64,000 bases of DNA from Delphinus delphis (taxonomy: Eukaryota > Chordata > Mammalia > Artiodactyla > Delphinidae), in assembly GCF_949987515.2 (NCBI RefSeq), contig NC_082696.1:34576431-34640430 (forward strand), read 5' to 3'. The notes beneath the pieces are model-generated. The model did not search any database. It was not told the DNA's origin and was given only the letters and a program-made list of their open reading frames with translations. The translations under genes were made by a program, and so were the position numbers. The stretch's first letter is position 1. The number at the start of each line of letters is the position of its first letter. Of the stretch, positions 36,831 to 48,995 are shown one piece after another.

Positions 36831-37532
36831 TAATGTAAAATAGACTGGGACTATTTTGTGCACCAGCCCTGAGCTAGATTTCTTCCCACATGCCAGCAGT
36901 CATCTGATAACTGTGGACACAACTTTCTCATGTTTCTGGAAACAGAACAAACCAGATTCAGGAATGTACTAGTCATTATAGCTAGCATATGAATAGAAAT
37001 AAAGCCAAGGGGAAGTTTTAGAAAGCAAACTTTTCCATTTCAGTTGAAGATTTTGCTCCAAGAGCTGATATATATCTTGCTCTCTGTCCTACCATTTGAC
37101 ATGTTCTTCAGTTATCAAAAATATGTACTTTTCTACTAGAATTCCTTTGTAAATAGTAGTAGACTAGACAGTTTTGCTGGTGCTCGTCCTTTACCTAATG
37201 TGATAACCAGTTCTCTCTCTTTGGCTCATTCTTAGTGCTTCTACAGCAGCCGTGGAAGTTACGACTGAGTTATGACAATTGTATGCCTGGGAAATAGCCC
37301 AACATTTTATAGTTTGTAAAGGCACGCACGCCTTTCCTAACCCTTTTTGTATCTGTACATGAATGTATGTATTGATTTTTAGATGACTTATATTGACAAT
37401 ATTAGCTGTTATATTATTTCCAAAGTCCATGCTTGTTTCATTGGACATGACCTCATTGAGCATTGTATTGAATAAATGCTCTATTTTATTTATTGGCAAA
37501 GTCATTTATTATTTTATTTTTATTTATTTTTT

Positions 37533-37734
37533 TCTTTTTTTTGCGGTATGCGGGCCTCTCACTGTTGTGGCCTCTCCCGTTGCGGAGCACAGGCTCCGGA
37601 CGCGCAGGCTCAGCGGCCATGGCTCACGGGCCCAGCCGCTCCGCGGCATGTGGGATCTTCCCGGACCGGGGCACGAACCCGTGTCCCCTGCATAGGCAGG
37701 CGGACTCTCAACCACTGTGCCACCAGGGAATCCC
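37533..37734 (-). repeat. CHR-type SINE
   Basis: A T-rich left edge is followed by gcggtatgcgggcctctcac, and the element ends accagggaatccc (one substitution in the head). No clear target-site duplication was seen in the T-rich flank. Confidence 0.93.
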
Positions 37735-37739
37735 CTGCC

Positions 37740-39500
37740 TCCCATTTTATGCCAGCTTGCCTCATGCATTTAGACGAGTGGCTCCAGTCCTGTAGCCATT
37801 TGAGATGAAATACTCTGGATGGATCAAGAGTTAGATATAAAAGATAAAACCATGAAATAAATTAAAAGAAAACACAGGTGGATATTTAACTGGTTCTTGT
37901 GAGTTGGCCTAACTCGGGTTATTTTTGTTAAAGAATGGTAGCCTCCAAGGGTTAGAGGTAAGTGAAGGTTAACTATTTCGTCACAACCTCTCTATCACAT
38001 TATAGAGAAAGCAAGTCTCAGACCAAATTCTTCCCCACAAGCAGCCATTTAGCCAATTTTTATTAGAAAGTAGGCAAAACATCTCAGGGATCAAGTTTTG
38101 GTGTCATCCCTAAGCAAACAGGATATAGGGCTCCCTAAATTCTTACATACTATTTAAGAAAGGGTAGGAAGTGTCTCTGAAATTTTTTATCCAACATACA
38201 TATCTCAAATGCCATTAGCTTCACCAATAAGAACTCATCTCCCCAACAAAAATCCTTTTCTACCATTTGTATATCGATTAGCAAAAGTTCTGGTGGTGAT
38301 TAGAGACAAGCTAGCTGAAGCATTGGGGTTCTTTGGGGTGTGGCCTTTCTGACTGAGTGCTAGCTGATCACCCTTTGGATGGGAAATTCTAATTAGGGCA
38401 AATAGCTACACATAACAAGTAGCTTAAGCTAAGTAGCACATACATTGTAGCACACTGTCTATGCTCAAGTTCTTTAAAGTGAACTATAGATACCACAACA
38501 CTGGCATTTTGCAGAAAAGCACTTTCCAAGCATAAAAGAAATGGAAGAAATTACAGTGGAAAAGGAAGGCATCTGATACCATAAAAATGACAAGTTTCTG
38601 TACATCAAAAATACCATAAATTAAGAGGGGAATGAAAACTGTTGGAAATATTAGAGCAGTTATTTCCTAAGTGAAATATGTATTGTGCTTATTATACATA
38701 CATAAATGTACACATTTATATGTATTACATATATGTGTGTGTGTTTCTAGCTTCCTCTTTGTCTTTTTATATGAATCTCATTATGCAAGATATGGTTACA
38801 TGGATTTTCATTAAATGCTTGCTTTGGACTAAGCTGTTTCTTTCACTCCAGCATTCTCATCTGGCTTCTATGCTATGTTGCCGCTGCTGATTCTCTTGAG
38901 TGTTACTCTGCTGGCCACAGACCCTCTATTGGTCACTATTGAGGAAACCCCATCCTGATCTTAAGCAAAGAAGAAACTCCTGCAGTCCAAATAACTGGGT
39001 TTTTTTGTTTTGTTGTTGGGGAGGGCACTTTTATTTTTGGGGGGGTGTTGTTTTGTTTTTTGGTTTTTTACCATGCACCAATTATGCACCACTCACTCAG
39101 AGGTACCATCCATGAAACGGAAGGACTCCACAACCACTGTCACGGATACAGGAAGCTCCAGAAAGTAGCTTATCTTTCTTCATTGTTGCTATTGCACCTC
39201 GCATAGCACACAGAGATTCCCTGAAGCCACCACAGGCAGGAGTAGTTCTAAGATAACATCTTGGCATCAGCATGATGCCTGCAGCTCCAGAGAGTGAAGA
39301 CCCTTCCTCTTCCAGACAGAGGCCTATCTCATTTCCTCCTCTAGCATTAACCACTTCCTAGAATGACTGATCTTGAGAAAATCCTTTCTCTTGCTAAAAA
39401 ATCATGGTCTTGCACCAAGATTCAACTTGTAATCACAGTGCTGTTCTACATTGGTACATTTCTCAAAACCTGTGTTATTCAGTCATTCACTGGACATCTA
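37740..39500. other. Intergenic, no recognised feature
   Basis: This is mostly unique-looking AT-rich sequence. A TATG-rich run lies at about 38690-38745, and T/G-rich runs lie at 39000-39068. Small frames here have no recognisable domain. Confidence 0.5.
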
Positions 39501-39940
39501 TTGTAAAAGGCTGCCAAAAATCCACTTCTCCGTCTTTTGAAATGGTACCCTGAACTTAACATTGGGAAAACTACTCCTTCACTATTGGATGCAACCACAG
39601 AACTATCAATCAAGATGTCCCTATTTCCCCTGGCCAAGGGATGGACATGTGACCCAAGCTATACCAATCAGATCCTTTCCTCTCCTTGGAATTTGAAGCT
39701 CATGTGGAATGTGGGAAAAGGTAGAAAAAGCAGTTGGAGTGGATCAACTCCATCTGGCTGTGACTGTCCATTCCTTCTCATTTTCCCCATAGAAACCTTG
39801 GCTTTTGACTTTTCCAAGACTGACTCAGGTTGTGTAAAAATGTCCCATGTTCTTCAATCCTCCAATATATCCCCCTGTGCTTGTTAGGCTGGGTTGATTT
39901 TTGTTTCTTGCACCTAAAAGTCTAAGTGATACAAGTTCTA
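39500..39940 (+). repeat. LTR-like (MaLR-type) fragment
   Basis: gggatggacatgtgacccaa, ataccaatcagatcctttcc and the terminal gcacctaaaagtctaagtga fit the end of an old ERVL-MaLR-type LTR. It is diverged. Confidence 0.45.
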
Positions 39941-40498
39941 CTCATGATAACATTTTTATGTAAGTGTGCTTTTTCTCTACATTTCCTGTTACTCAGTTGC
40001 ATCTATCTACCAGGATAGAATCCTGCATTGATCTTACTAACACCATTCACTGATCTGGTCTACTTTCTCTTGAGATGCTGGATCTATCCCAGGATGAGGC
40101 TAAGATCAGATCATGCCTGGAATGTGGTTATTGAGGTGAAATAGCTGTCATGACTCATTTTCAAATGATAATAGTTTTTTTGCTTTTTCATTGCCTCAAA
40201 TCAAATGCACTCTTTGAGTCCCTGAAGAAAAGAGAAGAAAATGAATGAAAGTAATGACCAGTGATGTGGAGGGTCTCCTTTCCCCTGTCCTTGCCACCTG
40301 GCAGGAAGGAATAGGCCAATGCAGGTATAATCAGGGCTGAGGTTTATTAGTTCTGGGTGAAAAGTTGAGTTTATCTTTGGGAAAGACACTCCCTTGTTTT
40401 GTGTTAGGCTTCTTAAAAATGTCTCTTTAAGTATTTCTTTAATCTCTTTAACCATAGATCTAAAGCAGAAAGCTGCCTGTGAGACAATAGAAAAAAAT

Positions 40499-40510
40499 TA
40501 TATATATATA

Positions 40511-40575
<65 letters not shown>

Positions 40576-40583
40576 GTATATAT
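40499..40583. repeat. 85-bp alternating pyrimidine-purine tract: (TA)5(TG)6(TA)24 plus flank
   Basis: The tract is strictly alternating from 40499 to 40583, including a pure (TA)24 at 40523-40570. It sits directly against the left part of an LTR. Confidence 0.95.
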
Positions 40584-40589
40584 CTGCCC

Positions 40590-41440
40590 CGGGTTCCTGG
40601 CACAAATCTCCTAAAATTCTTAGAACTTCCTAAGTGTTAAAAGAACTAGGAGTGTCCTTTTGTCTAATATTTGGTGTTTGACCCTATTCCTGACACAGAG
40701 TTCCTAAATCCCTTGGAATTTCCTGGGTGATAGCAGTGTCTTTTATTCAAATGCAGTGACTCTTGGTGGACTGCCTAACGTGGGCTGGTCACTGGAAAGA
40801 CCAAGACGTGATTAGAAGTTTAGAATTTTCAGCCTCACCTTCTATCTTCCAGGAAGGGGAGAGGGGCTGGAATTGAGTCGATGATAATTGCGTCTGCATG
40901 ATGAAGCCTCCATAAAAATCCCAAAGGTACCAGGTTCAAGGAGCTTCCGGGATGTTAAACAAAGTGGAGGTGCTGGGAGAGTGGTGTGCCCGGAGAGGGC
41001 TTGGAAACCCCACAATCCTTCCCACATACCTTTCCTTATGCATCTCGTCCATCTGGCTGTTCATCTGTATTCTTTGTCATATTCTTTTATAATAAATTGG
41101 TAAACAGTAAGTAAACTGTTTTCCTGAATTCTGTGAACAGCTGTAGAAAATTAATTGAACCTGAGGAGGTGGTTATGGGAACTCCAGTTTACAGCTGATC
41201 AGTCAGAAGTACAGGTAACAACCTGTACCCTAGACTTGCTATTGGCCTCTGAGGATGGGGGCAGCCTTGTGAGACTGAGCCTTTAACCTGTGGCGTAAGA
41301 TGCTATCTCTTAGTAGATAGTGTCAGAATTGAGTTAAATTATAGGACACCCAGCTGGTGTCACAGAATTGCTTGGTGTGTGGAAACCCCCCCATAGCTGA
41401 TGTCAGAAGTATTGTGAGTCTGATAGTAATGTGAGAGTAA
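40590..41440 (+). repeat. Endogenous-retrovirus LTR (solo or fragment)
   Basis: It contains an LTR-style polyadenylation region (ttttataataaattggtaaa), then gtaaactgttttcctgaatt, acctgaggaggtggttatgg, gtgtcagaattgagttaaat and gacacccagctggtgtcaca. No internal retroviral coding sequence was seen next to it. The exact family is not assigned. Its first 180 bp contain an imperfect duplication. Confidence 0.7.
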
Positions 41441-41929
41441 AGGAGAAACACAGGGGTAATATAGGTTTTCTTTATATTACCCATTATTCTTGGAAAAGCC
41501 ATTTTCATATTTATATATCGCATGTTTTACTCTTCCATATGATTTTTAGGATTATTTCTAAATTCCATAAAAAACCTGTTGGGGTTGTTTGTATTATACT
41601 GGATCAATAGCATAGGGTTACCCAATAAAATCCAAGATGCCAAGTAAATTTGAACTTCAGATAATCAACAAATATATATATTTGTATAATTATTATATAT
41701 ATGTGATAATTTTTTTGGTGTGAATGCATCCCATACAATATTTGGGACATACTTATACAAAAGAATTTTTTAAATTATTTATTTGAAATTGAAGTTTAAT
41801 TATTTTCTATTTTAATTTGATAACTCTGGCAACCTAATTTGGGAAGAAATGATATCTTTAAATATTGTCATCCTTTTCACAAACACTCTATCCTCTCCAT
41901 CTATTTAGTGTTTATATCACTAAATCATT

Positions 41930-43220
41930 AGGGTTGTATATCTGGCTTATTGTGTTAGATTTATTCCTAAGTGAGTTAAACATTTTTAAGTTATTGTAAA
42001 TGAGAAAATTTGTTATTCCAGAGGAATCCTATTGATTTTTGTATAGTGATCTCATATTTAGCACCCTTGTTGAACTTCATTAATTAACTTGTCTATAAAG
42101 TATCCTGAATTTTTGTATTTACAATAGCATCACTTAAAAAGAATGAGCTTTATTTCTTTCTTTCTAATCCATATCCTTTTATTTCTTTTATTATTTTACT
42201 GCATAGATAGGATCTCCAATACAAAGCTGAGTAGAAGTGGCAATAGCAGGTATTTTTATCTTATTCCTAATATTTTAAAATCTATAATTTTATCAATCTA
42301 TTATGTTTATTGAAGATTTTTAATAGATAATTCTTATCAGGTTAAAAATTTTCTATTTCTACTTTGCTAAGAGTTAATTATTATTATCATGAGTGGATAT
42401 TTAAACTTATCAAAAATACATTCTGTACCTATAGAGATCATCATATGGTAATTTCCTCCTTTAATTCATCAGTGTGGCAAATAGAGTAACAGATTTCCTC
42501 ATATTCTCAACTTAGTCAAGGCACACACAGAAACAAACACACACAAACATTGGTGGATTCCATTTGTTAATAGTTTGTTTAGAGAGTTTTTATCCCATGT
42601 GACATTAGCTTATAATTGTTCTTTCTTGTAGTGTTTATATCTGATTTTGGAGTGAAGGCATTACTGGCTTTATAAAATGAAATCACTAGAGAGGAATTTC
42701 TGTTTTTACTGTCCTCTAAAATAGTTTGTATAATTTTAGGTTGATCTTTTCCTTGAAACAAAATTCTCAAACTTCAGCATGCATCACGTACAGATTCATC
42801 GGCTCCTACCCAGGATTGCTAATTTAGTGGGTATGAAGTGGAACTTGAGAATTTGCAGTTCTAACAAGTTCTCAGGTGACGCTGATGCTTATGTTCTGAG
42901 GGCTCGACTTTAAAAACTACTGCTTTAAGTATTTGGTAAAATTTATAAAATCTCATGGAGCAAGTTGTTTGTTTCATTTTATTTTCTTAAGTAATGGGTG
43001 AATTTGAAACTATCAATATTAATTCACTATCTTAATGACCTAATTCTAGTCTAGTTTCCTTTTGGGTAGATTTGGTAAGTTATACTTCTCTAAGAAATTG
43101 TCCACATTTTCACTTATGTTGACAGAATTATTCAGGATATTCTCTTACAATGTTTTAAATCTTTAGTACATTGTGCTCTGTTTTTCAATTCTAATATTAT
43201 TTGTTTGTGACTTCTCTCCA
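41930..43220 (-). mobile_element. Ancient L1 ORF2 region, antisense (part 1)
   Basis: The + strand carries reversed L1 ORF2 text: cttattcctaatattttaaa, agtgtttatatctgattttg and gcattactggctttataaaa. It is interrupted by a MER5A element at 42765-42925 and resumes at tttaagtatttggtaaaatt. All frames are broken. Confidence 0.65.
42765..42925 (+). mobile_element. MER5A element nested in ancient L1
   Basis: The left end is attctcaaacttcagcatgc, the middle ttgagaatttgcagttctaa and caggtgacgctgatgctta, and the right end tttaaaaactactg. The L1 text is continuous across it. Confidence 0.75.
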
Positions 43221-43224
43221 GTGG

Positions 43225-43510
43225 TGTGCTGGAGCTGGATTGTACCAGCTTCCCAGAGCCAACTCTATGTATCTCTTCCCAACATGTGCACCTCTTCCCA
43301 ACATGTGCACTGTGACATCATGTCTGTAGATTAAAATCAGAAATAGTGGGAATATTTAAACTATGGAAATCAGAAATCTTACAAATTAGCGCCTACCTCC
43401 ACCCCAGAGAGAGGTGATTTACCAGCATAACTCCTTCCCTCTCTCTTTCTTTCTCTCTCTCTCCACTCCCTTCTCTCCCTTTTTCCCTCTTGTCCTCTCT
43501 CTCTTCCATC
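43225..43510. repeat. Unassigned insert with 19-bp tandem duplication and CT-rich end
   Basis: This segment splits the antisense L1. It includes two exact copies of ctcttcccaacatgtgcac (43273-43291 and 43292-43310), an old-repeat-like body (gggaatatttaaactatgga) and a CT-rich stretch at about 43431-43505. Confidence 0.5.
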
Positions 43511-44160
43511 AAACTTGTTATATATTTTTATATTTTATTAGTTTTATCAAAAAATAATTTTTTGAATTATTTGATTCTCTGGTTTGTATTTTTGTTTCTT
43601 ATATTAATAGATATTTGATCTTAGTTGTATTATTCTCCTTATCTATTTCTAGAACTTATCCTGTTATTATTTTTCTGTTCTTGGAAGGATGACAGGCTCA
43701 TTAATTCTTAGTTTTTCTTGTTTTGTAATATATACATTTTAAGCCTATACATTTTCCTCTGAAAACTGTTTTGATTGCACAAGTTTTGCTATATGGGAGT
43801 CTAGTTGTAATTCATGACTTAATACTTAATAATAAATACTGTCCGTTATTATTTCTTCTTTGACTCATGACTTATCTACAATTGTGCTCGCTTAAATGTC
43901 CAGATATTTGCTACTATGATTTTGATTTGTTTGCTTATTTTTTAGGGTATACATTATTGGTTTTTCATTTTGTAGCAGAGTAGTTATGGAATGTGGTATA
44001 TGTTATTCATTTTGGGGGCACTTGTTGAGAATACTTGGTTGTCTGAAGCCTAATCAACCTTTGAAAATGTCTTATTAGAGCTTAAAAAGAATGTGCATTC
44101 CCTAATTGTCGTCTAAATTATTAATGTTGTTGCTCACTTTAAAAAATGTTTTAACATTAA
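43511..44160 (-). mobile_element. Ancient L1 ORF2 region, antisense (part 2)
   Basis: Reversed L1 text resumes (tattctccttatctatttct, gtttgcttattttttagggt, gcacttgttgagaatacttg). It is probably the continuation of the copy at 41930. About 44160-44850 is further AT-rich sequence, partly L1-like, without clear edges. Confidence 0.5.
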
Positions 44161-44874
44161 CTATCAGTAACTATGCATTAACTGTCAGTTTCTGGGAGGA
44201 GGGTGTTAAAATTTTCCACTGTGAAACACTTTGTCACACTTCAATCTTCCTCTTTGCCTTCGAATCCCAGCCCCTATGATATATCTCGTTGAATACTCCA
44301 TGGGCAAAGACCTAGCTTCAGCTTCCCTCTCTACTATTGCTTTAGTTCTATGTTTATGGCTCCTGGAGTCTTCTTGTCTTCCTTTCAAGCTGAGAGTTGT
44401 GTTAAGCGATTTAAAAAATATTTCATTCAGAATTTTCTTTATAGTCAGAGGGAAGCCATCTGTGCCAGCTCAGTTCGCCATGTTTGTTCATGCTCTTCTG
44501 CTTTCCAACTCTGCCTTGAATTTCTTTTAACTAAGATAAAAGTTCCAACTTTTATCTTTATTAATTCCTTTCCTCTGTATCTTATTTTCATTTACTATAT
44601 TCTTTTTTCTAATCTCTTGGATTGGACCCTTATCTTCTTGTCATTATTTTGTACTAATTTTGTGAAAACACTCAAGAGTTTTGATTTCCCTATGAGGAAT
44701 TTTTTAAGGAGAGGTATATGTCTTGACTATCATTTTCTTAGTTTCCATTTGTAACGTTGCTCTTTGTGTGTTCTTCTGTATCTGTTTTTTAATCTAGAGG
44801 TATATGATGACAAGAGAGCTGCAAGGCAGAATTGAGAAAAAGGAAACACTGCCAAGAGATATCACATACATCTT

Positions 44875-45896
44875 TTTTAAAAAGAAATTTTATAAGGGTA
44901 TAGTTGATTTACAATGTTGTTAGCTTCAGGTGTACAGCAACGTGAATCTGTTATACATATATCCAATCTTTTTTAGCTTCTTTCCCCATATAGGCCATTA
45001 CAAAGTATTGAGTAGAGTTCCCTGTGCTATACAGTAGGTCCTTATTAGTTACCTATTTTATATGTAGTAGTGGGTATGTGTCAATCCCAATCTTCCAATT
45101 TATCCCTCCCCCGCCTTACCCCCTGGTAACTATAAGTTTATTTTCTACATCTGCAATTCTATTTCTGTTATGTAGATACATTCATTTGTAGCCTTTTTTT
45201 AGATTCCACATATAAGTGATATCATATGATATTTGTTTTTCTCTGTCTGACTTACTTCACTCAGTATGACAATCTCTAGGGTCCATCCATGTTGCTGCAA
45301 ATGGCATTATTTTGTTTTTTTATGGCTGAGTAATATTCCATTGTATATATGTACCACATTTTCTTCCATTCCTCTGTTGATGGACATTTAGGTTGCTTCC
45401 ATGTCCTGGCTATTGTAAATAATGCTGTAGTGAACGTTGGGATGTATGTGTCTTTTCGAATTATGGTATTCTCCAGATACATGCCAAGGCATGGGATTGC
45501 TGGGTCGTGTGGTAGTTCTACTTTTAGTTTTTTAAAGAACCTCATACTGTTATCCATAGTGGCTGTACCAGTTTACATTCCCACCAACAGTGTAGGAGGG
45601 TTCCCTTTTCTCCATACATTTATTTATTCTTAGTAGATTTTTTGATGATGGCCATTCTGACCAGTGTGAGGTGATACCTCATTGCAGTTTTGATTTACAT
45701 TTCTCTAATAATTAGTGATGTTGAGCATCTTTTCATGTGCTTTTTAACCATCTGTACGTCTTCTTTGGAAAAATGTCTATTTAGATCTTCCATCCATTTT
45801 TTGATTGGGTTGTTTGTTTCTTTTGATATTGAGCTACATAAGCTGTTTGTACCTTTGGAGATTGATCCCTTGTCATTTGCTTTGTTTGAAAATGTA
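44875..45896 (-). mobile_element. 5'-truncated L1 with perfect 16-bp target-site duplication
   Basis: Target-site duplication atatcacatacatctt lies at 44859-44874 and 45897-45912. The 3' UTR is at the left (T-rich end, gtttacaatgttgttagc-type text) and ORF2 C-terminal coding at the right. The - strand frame shows [20 protein letters not shown] and TWKQPKCPSTEEW before IYTMEYYSAIKK. It is the same 3' UTR subtype as the copy at 16127-16926. Confidence 0.95.
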
Positions 45897-46089
45897 ATAT
45901 CACATACATCTTGGTGAAAATTAACAGTTTTCAGAGTTTCAAAGTAAATGTTTAAAAGCTAAGTCCTTCATGTGTCTATAAATTCTCAGAATTTTAAAAG
46001 GGGAAATTAGCTTTTATTTATGTTTTTAAAAGTTTATGAGCACATAATTATTTGTTTAAAAATACACTTTAAAATTTTTAATAGAAGTT

Positions 46090-46900
46090 CCTCTTCTAGT
46101 CAAGATGAACTAATAGAGACCAGATTTTACCCACATCTATTGTCTTAAGCAACTACAAAAAGAGACACACAGGAAATGTAAGTTTTTGGACATTGGATAG
46201 CAAATAGCACAGGACTATGACCCCTGAGAGAAGGGAAATAAGCAGTGCAAGACTTATGTTTTTACCAGCTTATTGCCCAGAGACAGTTTTCATGCTGCAA
46301 TACAGTTATAGGAACCTGAACAGCCTAAGTGTCTTGCTAAATTGAAGAGAAAAAAAGTAAAAATTTGGGGGGCTGAGTTGGCTAGAATTTGCTCGTGAAA
46401 TTTCTGAAGAGAAAAAAACTGTGCAAAAAGAGTTCCAGAGGTTTTCAGAGGGATCTCTTGAGTCTTTAGCTGAGAAGTGATTCTCAGAGAAAAACTATCT
46501 GAGGAACATAGAGAGAACCACCATGAAGGAGTAGGCAGAATAATTCCTAGAAATCACTCAGGGTTGGGAACTGTTCATGTTCATATCAACAAACATGTAA
46601 ACACCATACAACCCAGAGTTCATCAGAAAGAATTCTCAGAAGAGTATCACCTTAGTGGGACTACATTAGCCCTAGACTGAAGGCTGCTTTGGACACTGTT
46701 CAACAGTATCCTTCACTCTAAATAGTATGAGGTAGCCAAACACATGGCACTCAACAATGGACAGAGGAGATTGGCAGAGGTTTATTGGCCACGTATACTC
46801 ACAGCTTGGGAGTGGACACCATATGCCATGCAGGAACACATGGGGGCTGAGCCTGGGGACAAAGTAACCCCAAAGGGCTGGGGGGAGCAGTTTCCAGGCC
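46090..46900 (+). repeat. Possible ancient L1 5' region
   Basis: GA-rich text such as ctagtcaagatgaactaata and tctcagagaaaaactatctg resembles the start of an old L1 (L1M type). It sits upstream of an L1 ORF2 fragment in the same orientation. The assignment is tentative. Confidence 0.35.
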
Positions 46901-46929
46901 ATGAAGAAGGGAGGAAATTTTTAAATTGA

Positions 46930-47600
46930 AAGACATTAATTACCAAAGCTCACTCAAGCAGGAATAAATTTGAATACCTTTGTATCTGTTAAAGAGACAG
47001 ATTGTAGTTATAACACTTCCCACAAAGATAATTCCAGCCTCATCTTGCTTACCTGGTGAGGGAAAAACAACATTAATTCTACACAAACTATTCCAAAAAT
47101 TAATGAGTAAGGAATACTTTCCAACTTGTGCATTAAAGTGATACTAAAACCAGGCAAGGCATTCCAAGAAGCTAAACAAAACAAGCAAATAAGAAAAAAC
47201 ACTCATCAATATGACTCATAAGCATCTATACAAAAAATCCAAACAAAATTTTAGCAAATTGAGCCCGTAAATATATTAAATGGGTAATACATCATAATCA
47301 AGTGGGCTTTATCCCAGGAATATAAAGCTGGTTTAACAGAAAATAAATCAATGTATTCACTAAATTACAAGATAAAAAAGAAAACTCATATCGAAAACAT
47401 CTCAACAAATGGAAAAAGCACTTGACAAAATTCAACATCTATTCCTGATAAAAATACTCAGCAAAGAAATAACACAAGCATACTCCCAGAGCCCGAAAAG
47501 GAAATCCATAAAAACCTACAGCTGACATAATACTTAATGGTAAAAGAACAAATGTTTTCCCTCTAAAGTCAGAAACAAGACATAAATATTGGCTCTTCCT
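46930..47600 (+). mobile_element. Ancient L1 ORF2 fragment
   Basis: atcaagtgggctttatccca, aaagcacttgacaaaattca and tacttaatggtaaaagaaca are diagnostic of the L1 reverse-transcriptase region. Many stops and frameshifts are present. Confidence 0.75.
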
Positions 47601-47744
47601 AAATCCATCATTGGGAGGAAGGGCTACATCATGACAGAGTTGCATATCTGGAGTGAAATTTCCCTCATTTATAACTGTGAGAGCACATGCAAGTGCCTAA
47701 TTGTTTATTGCTCAGTGATAGAATGAATAGAAAGGTCACATACT

Positions 47745-48412
47745 GCCATATTCCATACCCTGAGAAAACCATAATTCAAAAAGAGACATGTATCATAATG
47801 TTCTTTGCAGCACTATTTACAATAGCCAGGACATGGAACCAACCTAAATGTCCATCAACAGATGAATGGATAAAGAAGATGTGGCAATATATACAATGGA
47901 ATATTACTCAGTCATAAAAAGAAACAAAATTGAGTTATTTGTGGTGAGGTGGATGGACCTGGAGACTGTCATACAGAGTGAAGTAAGTCAGAAAGAGAAA
48001 AACAAATGCCGTATGCTAACACATATATAGGGAATCTAAAAAAAACACTGTACTGATGAACCTAGTGGCAGGGCAGGAATAAAGACATAGACATGGAGAA
48101 TGGACTTGAGGATACGGGTGGTGGGAAAGGGGAAGCTGGGACGAAGTGAGAGAGTGGCATGGACATATATACACTACCAAATGTAAAATAGATAGCTAGT
48201 GGGAAGCAACAGCATAGCACAGGGAGATCAGCTTGGTGCTTTGCGATGGATGACCTAGAGGGGTGGGATAGGGAGGGTGGGAGGGAGATGCAAGAGGGAG
48301 GGATATGGGGATATATGTATGCATATGGCTGATTCACTTTGTTGTACACCAGAAACTAACACTACATTGTGAAGCAATTATACTCCAATAAAGATGTATA
48401 TATGTAAAAAAG
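47745..48412 (+). mobile_element. 5'-truncated L1 (ORF2 end and 3' UTR)
   Basis: It starts cataccctgagaaaaccata and carries the TWNQPKCPSTDEWIKKMW coding remnant. The G-rich 3' UTR (agaggggtgggatagggagg) follows, ending at ctccaataaagatgtatata. It closely resembles the tail at 11812-12277. No convincing duplication was seen. Confidence 0.88.
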
Positions 48413-48614
48413 GAATACAACCTTTCCATGCTTCTCTTTATTTAATAACTTTTGGTTAACTTGACAATTTGTAACAAATGATGAATATATTTTGTATCCC
48501 AAATTCTACCTAGCATTGATTCAAATTCCATGTAGTATTATCCCAAAGCCTATGTGTTTTGTTTTAAGAGAAAATGATTTTTTTTTAGGGAGGTTACCGT
48601 GAAAAAAATAATAA

Positions 48615-48995
48615 AACACTGGTCTGGAATCAAAAGTTCTGATTGTGGTCTTGGTTCCACCATTTAGGCAATTACCTTATCCCTTCTTGGCCTCAATTTC
48701 TCATCCAACAAATAAGTAAAGGGCTAGACTAAAAGACCCTCTAATTCTCTTCCAGGTTAGAGGTGTTTTTTTGTTTTTTTGTTTGTTTTGTTTTAATAAG
48801 TACTTAGAACAGTATGTCTCATACTTTAGCATGCCTCAAAATCACCCAGTGAATTTGTACACAGATTCCTGATTCCTGCATACAGACATTCTGATTAAGT
48901 AGATCTGTGGTGAAGTCAGATACTTTGTATTTCTGACAAGTTCTGAGGTCATGATGTTATTGCTGGTCTTCAGACTACACTTGGAGTAACTCTTG
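48615..48995 (+). repeat. MIR fragment followed by MER5A
   Basis: gaccctctaattctcttcca is a MIR-like end near 48740. From 48808, cagtatgtctcatactttag through ttctgacaagttctgaggtc to acttggagtaac follows MER5A order. A (TTTG)n-like run separates them at 48765-48795. Confidence 0.6.

Noticed and set aside
40590..41440. Possible intact endogenous retrovirus
   Set aside because: Only LTR-type sequence is visible. No internal coding region and no second LTR lie at a suitable distance.
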